A DNA stretch of 59,203 nucleotides from Candidatus Eisenbacteria bacterium (GTDB lineage: Bacteria; Orphanbacterota; Orphanbacteria; Orphanbacterales; Orphanbacteraceae): NCBI GenBank assembly GCA_016867715.1, contig VGIW01000009.1, positions 1-59,203 of the forward strand, in the 5' to 3' direction. Shown here in pieces: positions 24,988-33,566 of this stretch (position 1 is the stretch's first letter; every line of letters starts with the position of its first letter). Both the position numbers and the translations under genes were made by a program. The notes under the pieces are model-generated. The model saw only the letters and a program-made list of their open reading frames with translations. It did no database searches and was not told the origin of the DNA.

Positions 24988-25554
24988 TCAGAGACCGAGA
25001 TCGCCCGCGATCTCCCGCATGGAGGCGAGGACGACATCGATATGTTCGTCGAGCGGAACGCCGAGATCCTCGGCACCGCGCACGATCGCTTGCCGGTCCA
25101 CGCCGGCGGCGAAGGCTTTCTCTTTCCACTTCTTCCGAACCGCCGCCCGATCGACATCCGCGAGCTTGCGGCTGGGACGAACGAGGGCGACCGCCACCAC
25201 GAGGCCGGTCAGCTCGTCCACGGCGTAGAGAGCTTTCGCCATCAAGCTTCTTCTCGGAACGCCGGTGTAGTCCGCGTGCGAAAGGACCGCCTCGACGATA
25301 TCGTCCGAGCAACCCGCTTCCAGGAGAATCCTCGCCCCCGTCGTCGGGTGCTGATCGTTCGGAAGGCGATCGGGATTCGGGTTCTCCTCGTAATCAAAAT
25401 CGTGGAGGAGCCCGACGACGCCCCACTTCTCTTCGTCCTCTCCATAGCTGCGGGCGTACGCGCGCATCCCCGCCTCGACGGCCAGCATGTGCTTGACCAG
25501 GTTTCGGTTCTTCGTGTGCTCGAGCACGAGCTCCATCGCTTCTTCGCGAGTCAT
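24988..25554 (-). CDS. HD-domain hydrolase
   Basis: A 188-residue predicted phosphohydrolase. The metal set H...HD...D is visible as HMLAVEAGM, GLLHDFDYEE and the later SHADYTG and YAVDELTGLV. Small stand-alone HD proteins of this type are often nucleotide or phosphate-ester hydrolases; no substrate is indicated. I start at 25554 because a TATAAT box sits at 25589-25594 on this strand, which would place an upstream ATG (25590) inside the promoter. A GGGGAGGGGGAAG tract serves as ribosome site. It is divergent from the peroxiredoxin-like gene. Confidence 0.87.
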   Translation of the reverse strand: MTREEAMELVLEHTKNRNLVKHMLAVEAGMRAYARSYGEDEEKWGVVGLLHDFDYEENPNPDRLPNDQHPTTGARILLEAGCSDDIVEAVLSHADYTGVPRRSLMAKALYAVDELTGLVVAVALVRPSRKLADVDRAAVRKKWKEKAFAAGVDRQAIVRGAEDLGVPLDEHIDVVLASMREIAGDLGL

Positions 25555-25588
25555 CGGTTCTTCCCCCTCCCCGGGACAGGTCTCATTC

Positions 25589-25594
25589 ATTATA
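25589..25594 (-). promoter_or_regulatory. -10 box of the HD hydrolase gene
   Basis: A perfect TATAAT on the minus strand, 35 bases before the chosen start. No convincing -35 hexamer at 16-18 bases; recognition may rely on the strong -10. It also overlaps the promoter region of the divergent gene at 25641. Confidence 0.45.
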
Positions 25595-25640
25595 TTCGAG
25601 ATTCGGACAAAGCCCTCGCGGACAAGGAGGAATCGGACTC

Positions 25641-26219
25641 ATGGCTCGAACCCCATCCACCATGCTCCCCCTCGGAACCGTCGCTCCCGCATTCCGTCTT
25701 CCCGATACGAACGGGAACCTCGTTTCGCTCGACGACGCGAAAAAGGCCCCGGGCTTTCTCGTGATCTTCCTCTGCAACCACTGCCCGTTCGTAATCCATG
25801 TTCGGCATGAGATCGCGAGGCTCGCCGCCGAATACCGCGCGAAAGGGATCGCGGTCTTCGGCATCAACTCCAACGACGCCGAGAAGTACGCGGACGACAG
25901 CCCGGAGCGCATGCGGGAAGAAGCCGCTCGTGTCGCCTACACGTTCCCCTATCTCTTCGACGAGACGCAGGAGGTCGCGAAGGCCTACCGCGCCGCCTGC
26001 ACTCCCGACTTCTTCCTCTTCGACCGCGACCGCCGCCTCGTCTATCGCGGACAGATGGATGGAGCGCGTCCCGGGAACGACGTCGCCGTGACGGGCAAGG
26101 ATCTTCGAGCCGCGCTCGACGCCGTGCTTCGCGGCGATCCGGTCTCCGAGGAGCAGCTCCCCAGCCTCGGATGCAACATCAAATGGAAGCCGGGGAACGA
26201 ACCGGATTATTTTAGATAG
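25641..26219 (+). CDS. thioredoxin-fold peroxiredoxin-like protein
   Basis: A 192-residue AhpC/TSA-type thioredoxin-fold protein. The redox site is CNHCPFV (about residues 45-51), a CxxC arrangement in which the second Cys corresponds to the catalytic position, as in the widespread NHCPFV subfamily. Other marks are APAFRLPDTNGNLVSL at the start and the cis-Pro segment RAACTPDFFLFD. There is no signal peptide, so it is cytoplasmic. AAGGAGG lies ten bases upstream of the ATG. It is convergent with the MATE-like gene, whose stop overlaps it by eight bases. Confidence 0.9.
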   Translation: MARTPSTMLPLGTVAPAFRLPDTNGNLVSLDDAKKAPGFLVIFLCNHCPFVIHVRHEIARLAAEYRAKGIAVFGINSNDAEKYADDSPERMREEAARVAYTFPYLFDETQEVAKAYRAACTPDFFLFDRDRRLVYRGQMDGARPGNDVAVTGKDLRAALDAVLRGDPVSEEQLPSLGCNIKWKPGNEPDYFR

Positions 26220-27594
26220 AAACGGTTCTCCGTATCGTCCGAAAGAGGCTCGAGCCGATCCCCGCCGAGCTCTTCCCTATGTGCCGGCACCTTACCCAGA
26301 GCCAGAAGGCATGCGCGGCGTTGCCGATGAGCACGGCCGCTAGGCCGAATTGAAGACCCGTCACCGTTCCGTTTCGCACGCCGACCCAGAGAACAAGCGA
26401 GGTCAACGCCAGATAGAGAGCCATCGCCTCGGTGATCGCCCGCGTGCGATGCGCGTGCACCAGGCGTCCTTGGAAGAAACTGTGAAGAACGCTGAACGCG
26501 GGCATGAGAAGGGCGATCCAAAGCGCGCTCTCTGCCAGCCCGACGAGGCTCGCATCGAGGGCCGAGACGCTCGCGAACCAGAATCGTCCAAGAGGCGTCG
26601 CCGTCACGAGAAAGAGCCCGAGAGTGACCGCCCCCGCGAGAAGAAACGTGAAATCGAGGAGCGCCTTTCGCGCGCCCGGCCGGTCAAGCGCGACCACCAC
26701 GACCTCGTTGAAGGCGAAGCCGACCGATCGGAGTGTGAAGACGAGACCGTTCAGCACGGGCCACACGGCGAGCGAGTCGATCGCGCGCGGCATGCGGCTC
26801 ATCGCGGCGCTCACGATGGGGAGGGCGAGCATCGTGAAGAGGGGCGTGATCGCGAGCGGAATGTAGAAGCGGACGAACCGACGGAGCGTGAGCGGATCCG
26901 CCGCCGGAACGGCCTCCGCGAGAGGACCGCGCACAACGCCGCGAGAGACGATGCCGGCGTAGATCGCTTCGGTCGTCACCCCCGCGACCACCGCCAGTGT
27001 TCCCACGGCGATCCCTGGGAGGCTTCTGGCCCAGTAACCGGCCGCGAGCACCACGACGTTCGTGAGGAGCCGGATTCCGGTCCCGATCCCGACGGCTCGC
27101 GAACGTCCGAAGCGGATGAGAAGCCCCTGCTGGAAGCGCCGGTAGGCGATCATCGGCGTCCAGGGGGTCAAGATGAGCATGCCGATGCGCGCGGGGCGGC
27201 GAATCTCCTCGGGGACACCGAGAAGCCGATCGACGACGATCGAGTAGAGAGGCGTGGCGGAAACAAGAAGGTGCACGGCGCCGAGCGTGAGGGCGGCGCG
27301 GATCATGAACCGGCGAAGACGAAGGTAGGACTCCATGTCTCTGGAGAGAGCCGTCGATGCAGCGAGAAGCATGATGATCGGAGCTTCGATGACGAGCGAA
27401 ATAGGGAAGACGACGCCGCCGTAAGCGGCGAGATGGACGTTCGGCTCCGGGAGGCGCGCCATGACGGCGCTCACCGCGGGAAGCTCGAGCCCCATCATGA
27501 GCCAGCTCGCAGCAAGCGGCCACCAAATCGCCGCGAGATCTCTCTGCGTGACCGGTCGTTCCTCGGCCGCGGGCTTTGAGTTCGTTTCGGTCAT
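26212..27594 (-). CDS. MOP-superfamily membrane carrier (MATE/ANKH-like)
   Basis: A 460-residue integral membrane protein with about 12 hydrophobic segments arranged as two similar halves. It begins with a cytosolic segment and WWPLAASWLMMGLELPAVSAV; AAYGGVVFPISLVIEAPIIML follows. The second half opens FVRFYIPLAITPLFTMLALP. This resembles MATE exporters and the ANKH (progressive ankylosis) branch of the MOP flippase superfamily. It lacks the signature sequence of Wzx or MurJ that I could rely on. The substrate is unknown. Start 27594 (GGAG ten bases upstream) is preferred over 27624. It is divergent from the uracil-DNA glycosylase, 50 bases apart. Confidence 0.75.
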   Translation of the reverse strand: MTETNSKPAAEERPVTQRDLAAIWWPLAASWLMMGLELPAVSAVMARLPEPNVHLAAYGGVVFPISLVIEAPIIMLLAASTALSRDMESYLRLRRFMIRAALTLGAVHLLVSATPLYSIVVDRLLGVPEEIRRPARIGMLILTPWTPMIAYRRFQQGLLIRFGRSRAVGIGTGIRLLTNVVVLAAGYWARSLPGIAVGTLAVVAGVTTEAIYAGIVSRGVVRGPLAEAVPAADPLTLRRFVRFYIPLAITPLFTMLALPIVSAAMSRMPRAIDSLAVWPVLNGLVFTLRSVGFAFNEVVVVALDRPGARKALLDFTFLLAGAVTLGLFLVTATPLGRFWFASVSALDASLVGLAESALWIALLMPAFSVLHSFFQGRLVHAHRTRAITEAMALYLALTSLVLWVGVRNGTVTGLQFGLAAVLIGNAAHAFWLWVRCRHIGKSSAGIGSSLFRTIRRTVSI

Positions 27595-27644
27595 GCGCGC
27601 CGATTCTCCGATCCATGCGGACAAACTGCGGGTAATCTTATCGC

Positions 27645-28355
27645 ATGGACGACCGGTCGGCGTGGGATTCCTTGCAACGGGAGATCGTGAGCTGCGAGAA
27701 GTGTCCGCGTCTTCGCGCGCACTGCGTGGAGATCGGCCGCGTCCGCCGCAGCGCGTACCGTGATTTCGATTACTGGAGCAAGCCGGTCCCGGATTTCGGG
27801 GACCCGCGGGCGAGGCTGCTCCTCGTCGGGCTCGCTCCCGGAGCGCACGGAGCCAACCGCACCGGGCGCATGTTCACGGGCGATCGCTCCGGAGATTTCC
27901 TCTTTCGAGCGCTACACGAAGCCCGCCTCGCGGACGGGCCCGTCTCGATTCGCCGGGGCGACGGACTCGCGCTCCTCGATTGCGCGATCACCGCGGCCGT
28001 CCACTGCGCTCCCCCCGACAACCATCCCACCGGGGAAGAGCGGAAGCGCTGCTTTCCGTACCTTGTGCGGACGATCGAGTCGATGCCCCGTCTGCGGGCG
28101 CTTGTCGCCCTCGGCGCGATCGCATTCGAATCATGCATCAGACTCTATCGCACGAAGGACCGGCTCGAGGGCATCCCTTCCCCTCGCTTTGCGCACGGGG
28201 CCTTCTTCCGGTTTCCCGGAGCTCCCGCGCTCTTCGCCTCCTACCATCCGAGCCAGCAGAACACGTTCACGGGACGTCTGACGATGCAGATGCTGGTCGA
28301 GGTCCTCGCGGCTGCCGCTGCGCACGCGCGAGGCGCCGCCGAGGAGATCCGCTGA
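27645..28355 (+). CDS. family 5 uracil-DNA glycosylase (UdgB type)
   Basis: A 236-residue DNA repair enzyme that removes uracil and other deaminated bases. Motif A reads LLLVGLAPGAHGANRTGRMF, with the Ala/Gly arrangement of family 5 (no polar catalytic Asp/Asn as in families 1 and 4). The C-terminal motif is HPSQQNTFTGRLT. Cysteines at the N-terminus (SCEKCPRLRAHC) and in CAITAAVHC fit the [4Fe-4S] cluster set of thermophile-type UDGs. Length is normal. Its stop overlaps the next ATG (TGATG). It is the only clear DNA-repair gene in the window. Confidence 0.93.
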   Translation: MDDRSAWDSLQREIVSCEKCPRLRAHCVEIGRVRRSAYRDFDYWSKPVPDFGDPRARLLLVGLAPGAHGANRTGRMFTGDRSGDFLFRALHEARLADGPVSIRRGDGLALLDCAITAAVHCAPPDNHPTGEERKRCFPYLVRTIESMPRLRALVALGAIAFESCIRLYRTKDRLEGIPSPRFAHGAFFRFPGAPALFASYHPSQQNTFTGRLTMQMLVEVLAAAAAHARGAAEEIR

Positions 28356-29035
28356 TGCCGAGCCGAGCCGGCTCCCCGATCCTCCTCGTCGGGTCGCTTC
28401 TTTCGACGGCGGTTCTTCTCATCTGCTTTGCGCCCCGCGCAAGCGCGGAACCGGTGGTTTGGACCGTGCGCCTCTCCGCCGGCGGCGCCCTCAACCTTCC
28501 GACCCACCTCGCCGTCGAACAAGAAGGCGAGCCGGAGATCCGCCTGACCGCGCGCTATGACACGCGCGCCTTCGAACCGCCGATCTACTACTCGCTCCGT
28601 TTGGCTCGCGAGGACGCGCGCGGCGCGTGGGAGATCGAGCTCGTCCACCAGAAGCTTCGCCTTCGTCGTCCCCCGCCCGAGATCGAGCGCTTCGAGATCA
28701 GTCACGGCTACAACTTCCTCCTCCTCGGGAGATCGTGGTCCGGGCATCCGGCGGTCCTTCATCTCGGCGCCGGACCGGTGATTGCTCATCCCGAAACGAC
28801 CGTTCGCGGTCGAACCATCCCGCCGGGCGAGGGGATCCTCGGGGAGGGCTATTACCTTTCGGGTTTCGGCCTGCAGGTCGCGGCGGAGAGAAAGTCCCGA
28901 CTTGTCGCCGGATTCCGGCTCGCCGCGGAGGCGAAGCTCTCGATCGCGTGGGCGCGCGTGCCGATCGCTGACGGACGCGCGAGCGTCCCGAACGCCGCCT
29001 TCCACGCGCTCGCGGGGATCGAGCGCGCATTCTAG
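28355..29035 (+). CDS. exported hypothetical, probable outer-membrane barrel
   Basis: A 226-residue protein with signal peptide 1-30 (ending APRASA). Amphipathic beta strands follow (RLSAGGALNLPTHLAV, PIYYSLRLAREDARGAWEIEL), ending ...HALAGIERAF with C-terminal Phe. No family is recognised; an acyloxyacyl hydrolase-like or OmpW-like barrel is possible. The ATG overlaps the glycosylase stop (TGATG, 28353-28357) and GAGGAG lies eight bases upstream inside that gene, so the two are co-translated despite having no obvious functional link. Confidence 0.77.
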   Translation: MPSRAGSPILLVGSLLSTAVLLICFAPRASAEPVVWTVRLSAGGALNLPTHLAVEQEGEPEIRLTARYDTRAFEPPIYYSLRLAREDARGAWEIELVHQKLRLRRPPPEIERFEISHGYNFLLLGRSWSGHPAVLHLGAGPVIAHPETTVRGRTIPPGEGILGEGYYLSGFGLQVAAERKSRLVAGFRLAAEAKLSIAWARVPIADGRASVPNAAFHALAGIERAF

Positions 29036-29069
29036 TCCGAAACGCGCACTCCGCTCCCCGAGGCGGTTC

Positions 29070-29861
29070 TCATCTCCGAAGCGCCAGCGCGAGAAAAAAG
29101 CAAGCGGCCTGCGTGAGAATGATCATCGCGCCGCTCGGCACGTCGAGACGATACGAGACGGCGAGACCGACCGCGGTCGAGAGGACGCCGAAGGCGATGG
29201 AGAGAAGCGTCATGCCGAAGAAGGTGCGGGCGATGAGACGCGCCGACGCCGCAGGAATCACGAGGAACGCGGCGACGAGCATGATCCCCACGACCTTGAC
29301 GGCGACGACCACCGCCACCGCGATGAGGAAGGAGAGAACGTAGTCATCCCTGCGGACGTTCACGCCGTCCGCCTCGGCGAGATCCCGGTCGAACGTCGCG
29401 TACGCCCAGCGGCCCCAGAATGGAATCGCCGCGAGCGCGAGAAGCGCGACCCCCGCGCTCATCCAGAGATCGACCGCGTTCACGGCGAGGATCGAACCGA
29501 AGAGAAGCGCGAAGGCGTCTTCGGTGTAGCGCTGGTGGAGGGCGAGGAAGAGAACCCCGAGCGCGACGGAAACCGCGAAGAAGATGCCGGTCGCCGTGTC
29601 CCCGGCGAGATACGTCCGATCCCTGACCAGCGTGATGGCGAGCGCGACGAGAACGGTGAAGGGGAGCGCGACCCAGAGCGGCTGCACACCGAGGAGAATC
29701 CCGAGCGCCACCCCTCCGAACGCGGCGTGCGCGAGGCCGCTTCCGAGAAAGCTGAGACCCCTTTGCACGACGAAGACCCCGAAATAGCTCGAGAGGAATC
29801 CGACGAGCACTCCCGCGAGCAGCGCCCTCTGCATGAACGGAAAGCTCCACATCTCAAACAT
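29070..29861 (-). CDS. znuB: zinc/metal ABC transporter permease
   Basis: A 263-residue ABC-3 family inner-membrane permease with about eight hydrophobic segments. Family marks are FMQRALLAGVLVGFLSSYFGVFVVQRGLSFLGSGLAHAAFGGVALG at the N-terminus (in overlapping pieces) and VGIMLVAAFLVIPAASARL, the coupling region, nearer the C-terminus. The start at 29861 overlaps the ATPase stop by eight bases; GGAGG lies eight bases upstream inside the ATPase gene. Third gene of a ZnuA-ZnuC-ZnuB-type unit. Mn or Fe importers share this permease family; the His-rich loop of the binding protein argues for zinc. Confidence 0.9.
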   Translation of the reverse strand: MFEMWSFPFMQRALLAGVLVGFLSSYFGVFVVQRGLSFLGSGLAHAAFGGVALGILLGVQPLWVALPFTVLVALAITLVRDRTYLAGDTATGIFFAVSVALGVLFLALHQRYTEDAFALLFGSILAVNAVDLWMSAGVALLALAAIPFWGRWAYATFDRDLAEADGVNVRRDDYVLSFLIAVAVVVAVKVVGIMLVAAFLVIPAASARLIARTFFGMTLLSIAFGVLSTAVGLAVSYRLDVPSGAMIILTQAACFFLALALRR

Positions 29862-30615
29862 CCGCCGGCCCTCCCGAGCCGCGCAGCTTGTCGTGCAGGT
29901 GGCCGAGGTGGCCATACGCTCTGCTGAGCGTCTTCTCCGTCAGCGCTTCCGTGGGGGGACCGAACCCGATTAGTCTTCGGTTCAGAACGAGGACGTGGCT
30001 CGAATGGTACGAGGCGACTTGCCAATCGTGCGTGACGATGAGGAGCGTCGCCTGCGTCGCGGCCCGGTACTTCTCGAGGCAGGCATAGAAGTCCTGTTCG
30101 CCGACCGCGTCGATCCCCGTGACCGGCTCGTCGAGGAGGATGAGCCTCGGCTCTCCGACGAGACACCGCGCGAGGTAGACCCGCTGCATCTCCCCCCCCG
30201 AGAGAGAAGCGATCCGCTTCCGGGCCAAATGCTCGGCGGCCACGAGCCGGAGCGCGGCGAGCGATTTCTCCCGTTCCTCTCGGCCCGCCGGCCCGGGCCA
30301 GCGTCCCTTGAGTCCGGAAAGAACGAGCTCGATCGCGATCGACGGAAAGCGGCGGTCGAGAGTCTTGATCTGGGGGACGTAGGCGATCCGCCGCGCGGAG
30401 TTCTTGCCGGGAGGCGCCCCAAAGACACGGACGGCTCCTCGATGAAGCGAGGCGAGCCCGAGGAAGACCCGAAGGAGCGTTGTCTTCCCCGCCCCGTTCG
30501 GCCCGACGATGCAGAGCAACGCCCCTTCCGGGACGGAGAAGGTGAGATCTTCAAGGATGAAGTGTTCTCCGGAACGGACGGCGGCTCCCTCCACCTCGAC
30601 GGCCGGAGGTTTCAT
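29854..30615 (-). CDS. znuC: zinc/metal ABC transporter ATPase
   Basis: A 253-residue ABC ATPase: Walker A GPNGAGKTT (38-46), Q-loop in YVPQIKTLDRRFP, signature LSGGEMQRVYLARCL, Walker B LILLDEPVTGID, and switch His in VTHDW. The order and YVPQ...D(R)FP spacing are typical of metal-cluster ATPases (ZnuC/MntB). It powers uptake through the permease encoded downstream. Its ATG overlaps the stop of the binding-protein gene by four bases (ATGA, 30612-30615), so stoichiometric translation is likely. Confidence 0.93.
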   Translation of the reverse strand: MKPPAVEVEGAAVRSGEHFILEDLTFSVPEGALLCIVGPNGAGKTTLLRVFLGLASLHRGAVRVFGAPPGKNSARRIAYVPQIKTLDRRFPSIAIELVLSGLKGRWPGPAGREEREKSLAALRLVAAEHLARKRIASLSGGEMQRVYLARCLVGEPRLILLDEPVTGIDAVGEQDFYACLEKYRAATQATLLIVTHDWQVASYHSSHVLVLNRRLIGFGPPTEALTEKTLSRAYGHLGHLHDKLRGSGGPADV

Positions 30616-31550
30616 CGTCCCTCTCCCGCGATCCCGTCCGCGATCGCGAAGAGCAGTTCCTCATAGGTTTCCTTCCCGGGGACTCCGCCGAGCGGGTCGA
30701 TCACGCGAACGGAGAGACCGGTCGACTCCGCGACAAGGTCCGCGGCCCTTCGGGAAAGCTGTGGAAGCGCTACGATCATCGAGGCGTTCCTCCGGGGCGC
30801 CTCGCGGATCGCGCGCGCGAGGTCCTTCGCCGTCGGCTCTTTTCCTTCGACGATCTCGATCACGCCCGCGAGGGGAATCCCATAACGGTGGAGGAAGTAG
30901 CAGAGAAACGGGTGCGAGAGGACAACCCTGCGGCCGCGGACCGGGGCGATCCTCCTCTCGATCTCGACGTGGAGCGAGTCGAGACGCGCTTCGAGCGCTC
31001 TCGCGTTCGCGAGGTAGACCTCTTCGCCTTCCGGGTCCGCCTCGATCATCTTCTCGGCCAGCCTCGGAACGACGGCGCGGACGGCGATCGGATCGGTCCA
31101 GAAGTGCGGATCCGTTCCGAAGCTATGGTCGTGCGTTCCAGGCGTCGGCTCGTGGGAATGATCCTCTCTCTCTCCGGCGTCTTCCTCTCCCTCCGCCGGG
31201 AAGTCAAGAAGGAGTGAATCGGGAACGAGCGAGAGGATATGGACCTTTCTCTTCGCGGGGATCGAGGCTGCCCATCCGTCCAGGAGCCGGTCCACATAGA
31301 AGAACACGAGAGCCTTCTCGACGCCGCGGATGTCGGACGGCCTCGGCTCGTGCGTGTGGGGAGACGCGCCGGCCGGCAAGAGCCACGACGCGCTCGCCCG
31401 CTCTCCCGCGATGCTCGAGAGGATGTCGGCGATCGGCGGGATGGTCGCAACGAAGCCGGAACCCGGCGGGATGTCCGCTTGACGGGTCTCCGCGAGGGAA
31501 GCTCCGGAAAGAGCAAGAAGAACGAAAGCGATTCCGAGAAGCGATTTCAT
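30612..31550 (-). CDS. znuA: zinc ABC transporter substrate-binding protein
   Basis: A 312-residue periplasmic cluster A-I metal-binding protein with signal peptide 1-20 (MKSLLGIAFVLLALSGASLA). Ligand regions are GASPHTHEPRPSD (first His), the TDPHFWTDP motif (second), VLSHPFLCYFLHRYG (third) and a late Asp. A His/acid-rich loop EDHSHEPTPGTHDHSFG sits between the first two, as in zinc-specific ZnuA proteins. The start at 31550 is set by the signal peptide. First gene of the import operon. I looked for a Zur-type palindrome in the 115 bases upstream and saw none. Confidence 0.92.
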   Translation of the reverse strand: MKSLLGIAFVLLALSGASLAETRQADIPPGSGFVATIPPIADILSSIAGERASASWLLPAGASPHTHEPRPSDIRGVEKALVFFYVDRLLDGWAASIPAKRKVHILSLVPDSLLLDFPAEGEEDAGEREDHSHEPTPGTHDHSFGTDPHFWTDPIAVRAVVPRLAEKMIEADPEGEEVYLANARALEARLDSLHVEIERRIAPVRGRRVVLSHPFLCYFLHRYGIPLAGVIEIVEGKEPTAKDLARAIREAPRRNASMIVALPQLSRRAADLVAESTGLSVRVIDPLGGVPGKETYEELLFAIADGIAGEGR

Positions 31551-31665
31551 TAGTGTCTCCCGCAAGATCTCGGGCCGAGCTCGCGGACCGCGTGGCGGGG
31601 TTTCGCGATTCGTTGTCCCGTCCGTGCTTTGCGCGATCCGAGGACCCCGGGCCGTTTCCCGCCGA

Positions 31666-32652
31666 TCAGCTGATTCGAAGAACGGCGGCGCCCTCCAGGC
31701 GTCCTTCGCGGAGATCGCGGAGAGCGTCGTTCGCATCCTCAAGCGTATACGCTCGCACGCGCGCCCGCACGGGGATTTGCGCGGCGAGAGGAAGAAACTC
31801 GAAAGCGTCGCTTCTCGTGAGGTTGGCGACCGACACGATCTCCCGCTCCTCCCAGAGAATCTCGTAAGGAAAGGACGGGATGTCGCTCATGTGGATTCCG
31901 GCGCAGACCACGCGTCCGCCGCGGGCGACCGCGCGGAGCGCGGCGGGGACGAGCGCGCCGACCGGAGCGAAGAGGATCGCCGCATCGAGAGGGACCGGAG
32001 GCTTCTCGTCCGCGCCGCCCGCCCAGACCGCCCCGAGAGAGAGCGCGAACGCTTGCGCCTTCTCGTCGCCCGGCCTCGTGAACGCGTACACTTCGCGCCC
32101 TTGGTGCCGCGCGACCTGCGCGACGATGTGGGCCGCCGCGCCGAACCCGTAGAGCCCGAGCGCGCGAGCATCCCCCGCCTTCACCAGAGACCGATACCCG
32201 ATGAGCCCCGCGCAAAGGAGCGGAGCTGCCTCCACGGAATCGTATCCTTCGGGAATGGGGAAGCAGTACCGATTGTCGGCAAGAGCGAGCTCCGCGAAAC
32301 CGCCGTCGATCTGGTAGCCGGTGAAGCGCGCCTCGCCGCAGAGGTTCTCCCGCCCGCTCCGGCAATACGGGCAGACGCCGCAGGTACGCCCCAGCCAGGG
32401 AACTCCGACCCGATTCCCTTCCCGAAGGCCGTCGACTCGCGCCCCGCGCGCCGCGACGACGCCGACGATCTGGTGACCGGGAACGAGGGGAAGCTTCGGA
32501 TCGGCGAGATCGCCGTCGACGATGTGGAGATCGGTCCGGCACACTCCGCAGGCGAGAACGCGGACGAGAACTTCCTCGGAGCCCGGGGACGGTTCGGGAA
32601 GATCGACGAGCCGGAGCGGCGCCCCGATCTTCTCGAGGACCATACCCTTCAT
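31666..32652 (-). CDS. zinc-dependent alcohol dehydrogenase
   Basis: A 328-residue medium-chain dehydrogenase. The catalytic zinc region has CGVCRTDLH (35-43) and GHQ (59-61). The structural zinc lobe has C91, C94, C97 and C105 (CGVCPYCRSGRENLC). The NAD(P) fold reads LYGFGAAAHIVAQVARHQG, with Gly-Phe-Gly-Ala-Ala replacing the common GxGGxG, as in the AdhA/zinc-binding alcohol dehydrogenase subgroup. Length is normal. AGAAAGG precedes the ATG. It is the same orientation as, but separate from, the zinc importer. Sharing zinc demand is a possible link, not evidence. Confidence 0.92.
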   Translation of the reverse strand: MKGMVLEKIGAPLRLVDLPEPSPGSEEVLVRVLACGVCRTDLHIVDGDLADPKLPLVPGHQIVGVVAARGARVDGLREGNRVGVPWLGRTCGVCPYCRSGRENLCGEARFTGYQIDGGFAELALADNRYCFPIPEGYDSVEAAPLLCAGLIGYRSLVKAGDARALGLYGFGAAAHIVAQVARHQGREVYAFTRPGDEKAQAFALSLGAVWAGGADEKPPVPLDAAILFAPVGALVPAALRAVARGGRVVCAGIHMSDIPSFPYEILWEEREIVSVANLTRSDAFEFLPLAAQIPVRARVRAYTLEDANDALRDLREGRLEGAAVLRIS

Positions 32653-32689
32653 CGATCAACCTTTCTCCCCTCGAGCGGGAAGGTTCCGC

Positions 32690-33469
32690 CTACTCGGGCT
32701 TCAGCTCCGACCCGAGAAGGCTGTGCGGAACGAGGAAGATTGCGAACATGACCAGCGCCGCCGCGAGGACAAATCGCCGCGCGTGTCTACCCTTCCGCAG
32801 AGACCGAAGCGCAAGAATCCACGCGATGAACGCGATCAGAGTCTTGTTGTCGGTGAGATCGTATCCGACCGGAAAACCGGTCCAGAAGCTTCCGAACGCG
32901 TACTTCTGGACGATCGGCCCGAAGAGAAGACCGCCGAGGAAGAGCAGAACGGCCGTCCACCACGAGAGTGCCGCGAGGCGAGTCTCCTTTCGAAGCGCCG
33001 CGATCCCGGCCGCGTTGGAGAAGAGCATCGCCGCGAACATGAAGAGAACGTGCGGCGCCAGCGCCCAAGCGGGAACGGCCCCCTTGAAACGCGTCACGGC
33101 GGTCCCCCTCTCCGGAACGCGGACCGTGCGGCTTCCATCGGTCAGCTCCACTCGGTACTCGATCTTCCCCGCCGGCGGTTGATGCGGGAGCGCGCCTTCG
33201 AGGCGCTCGCCGTTTCGCGCGAGCTCGATCGACCGGAACTCCTCGCGCGTCGGATAGCGCCTCCAAAGAATCCGGCCGGTCACCTCGGGTCCGGCGTTCT
33301 CGATCACGACCGGCTGGTCTCCTTCGCCCCCGTGCGAGCGGTGGAGGACGACTCGAAGCAGGCCGCGCCCCACGGCGGCATCCTCCGCCAGCGGAACCGT
33401 CGGGCCGGTCTTGCGCTGGAAATACGCCGCCCCGAACGTGATGAGAAGCGCGAGCAACCAGTGAAGCAT
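32690..33469 (-). CDS. membrane protein of unknown function
   Basis: A 259-residue protein that I do not recognise. One N-terminal membrane segment (MLHWLLALLITFGAAYF) is followed by an extracytoplasmic domain of about 110 residues with beta character (RVVLHRSHGGEGDQPVVIEN, IEYRVELTDGSRTVRVP). About four transmembrane helices follow (APHVLFMFAAMLFSNAAGIA to FVLAAALVMFAIFLVPHSLL). A soluble beta domain between TM1 and a four-helix bundle suggests a sensor or a transport accessory. It lies between the dehydrogenase and the AsmA gene on the same strand with gaps of 37 and 97 bases, so co-transcription with AsmA is possible. Confidence 0.75.
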   Translation of the reverse strand: MLHWLLALLITFGAAYFQRKTGPTVPLAEDAAVGRGLLRVVLHRSHGGEGDQPVVIENAGPEVTGRILWRRYPTREEFRSIELARNGERLEGALPHQPPAGKIEYRVELTDGSRTVRVPERGTAVTRFKGAVPAWALAPHVLFMFAAMLFSNAAGIAALRKETRLAALSWWTAVLLFLGGLLFGPIVQKYAFGSFWTGFPVGYDLTDNKTLIAFIAWILALRSLRKGRHARRFVLAAALVMFAIFLVPHSLLGSELKPE

Positions 33470-33566
33470 GCGGAGACACCTCCTGCCGCGTCCGGGCGAT
33501 GACGGGGGGTGGCACGAGCCTCACGAAAGATAGACGAAGAGCCGCGCGAGGACAAGCCGATCCGCG

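Noticed and set aside
25555-25590. Upstream ATG (25590) as start of the HD hydrolase
   Set aside because: It lies within a perfect TATAAT box on the same strand and has no ribosome site.
31551-31665. Zur-type operator before znuA
   Set aside because: I looked for an AT-rich TGTTATA-like dyad in the gap and saw only GC-rich sequence.
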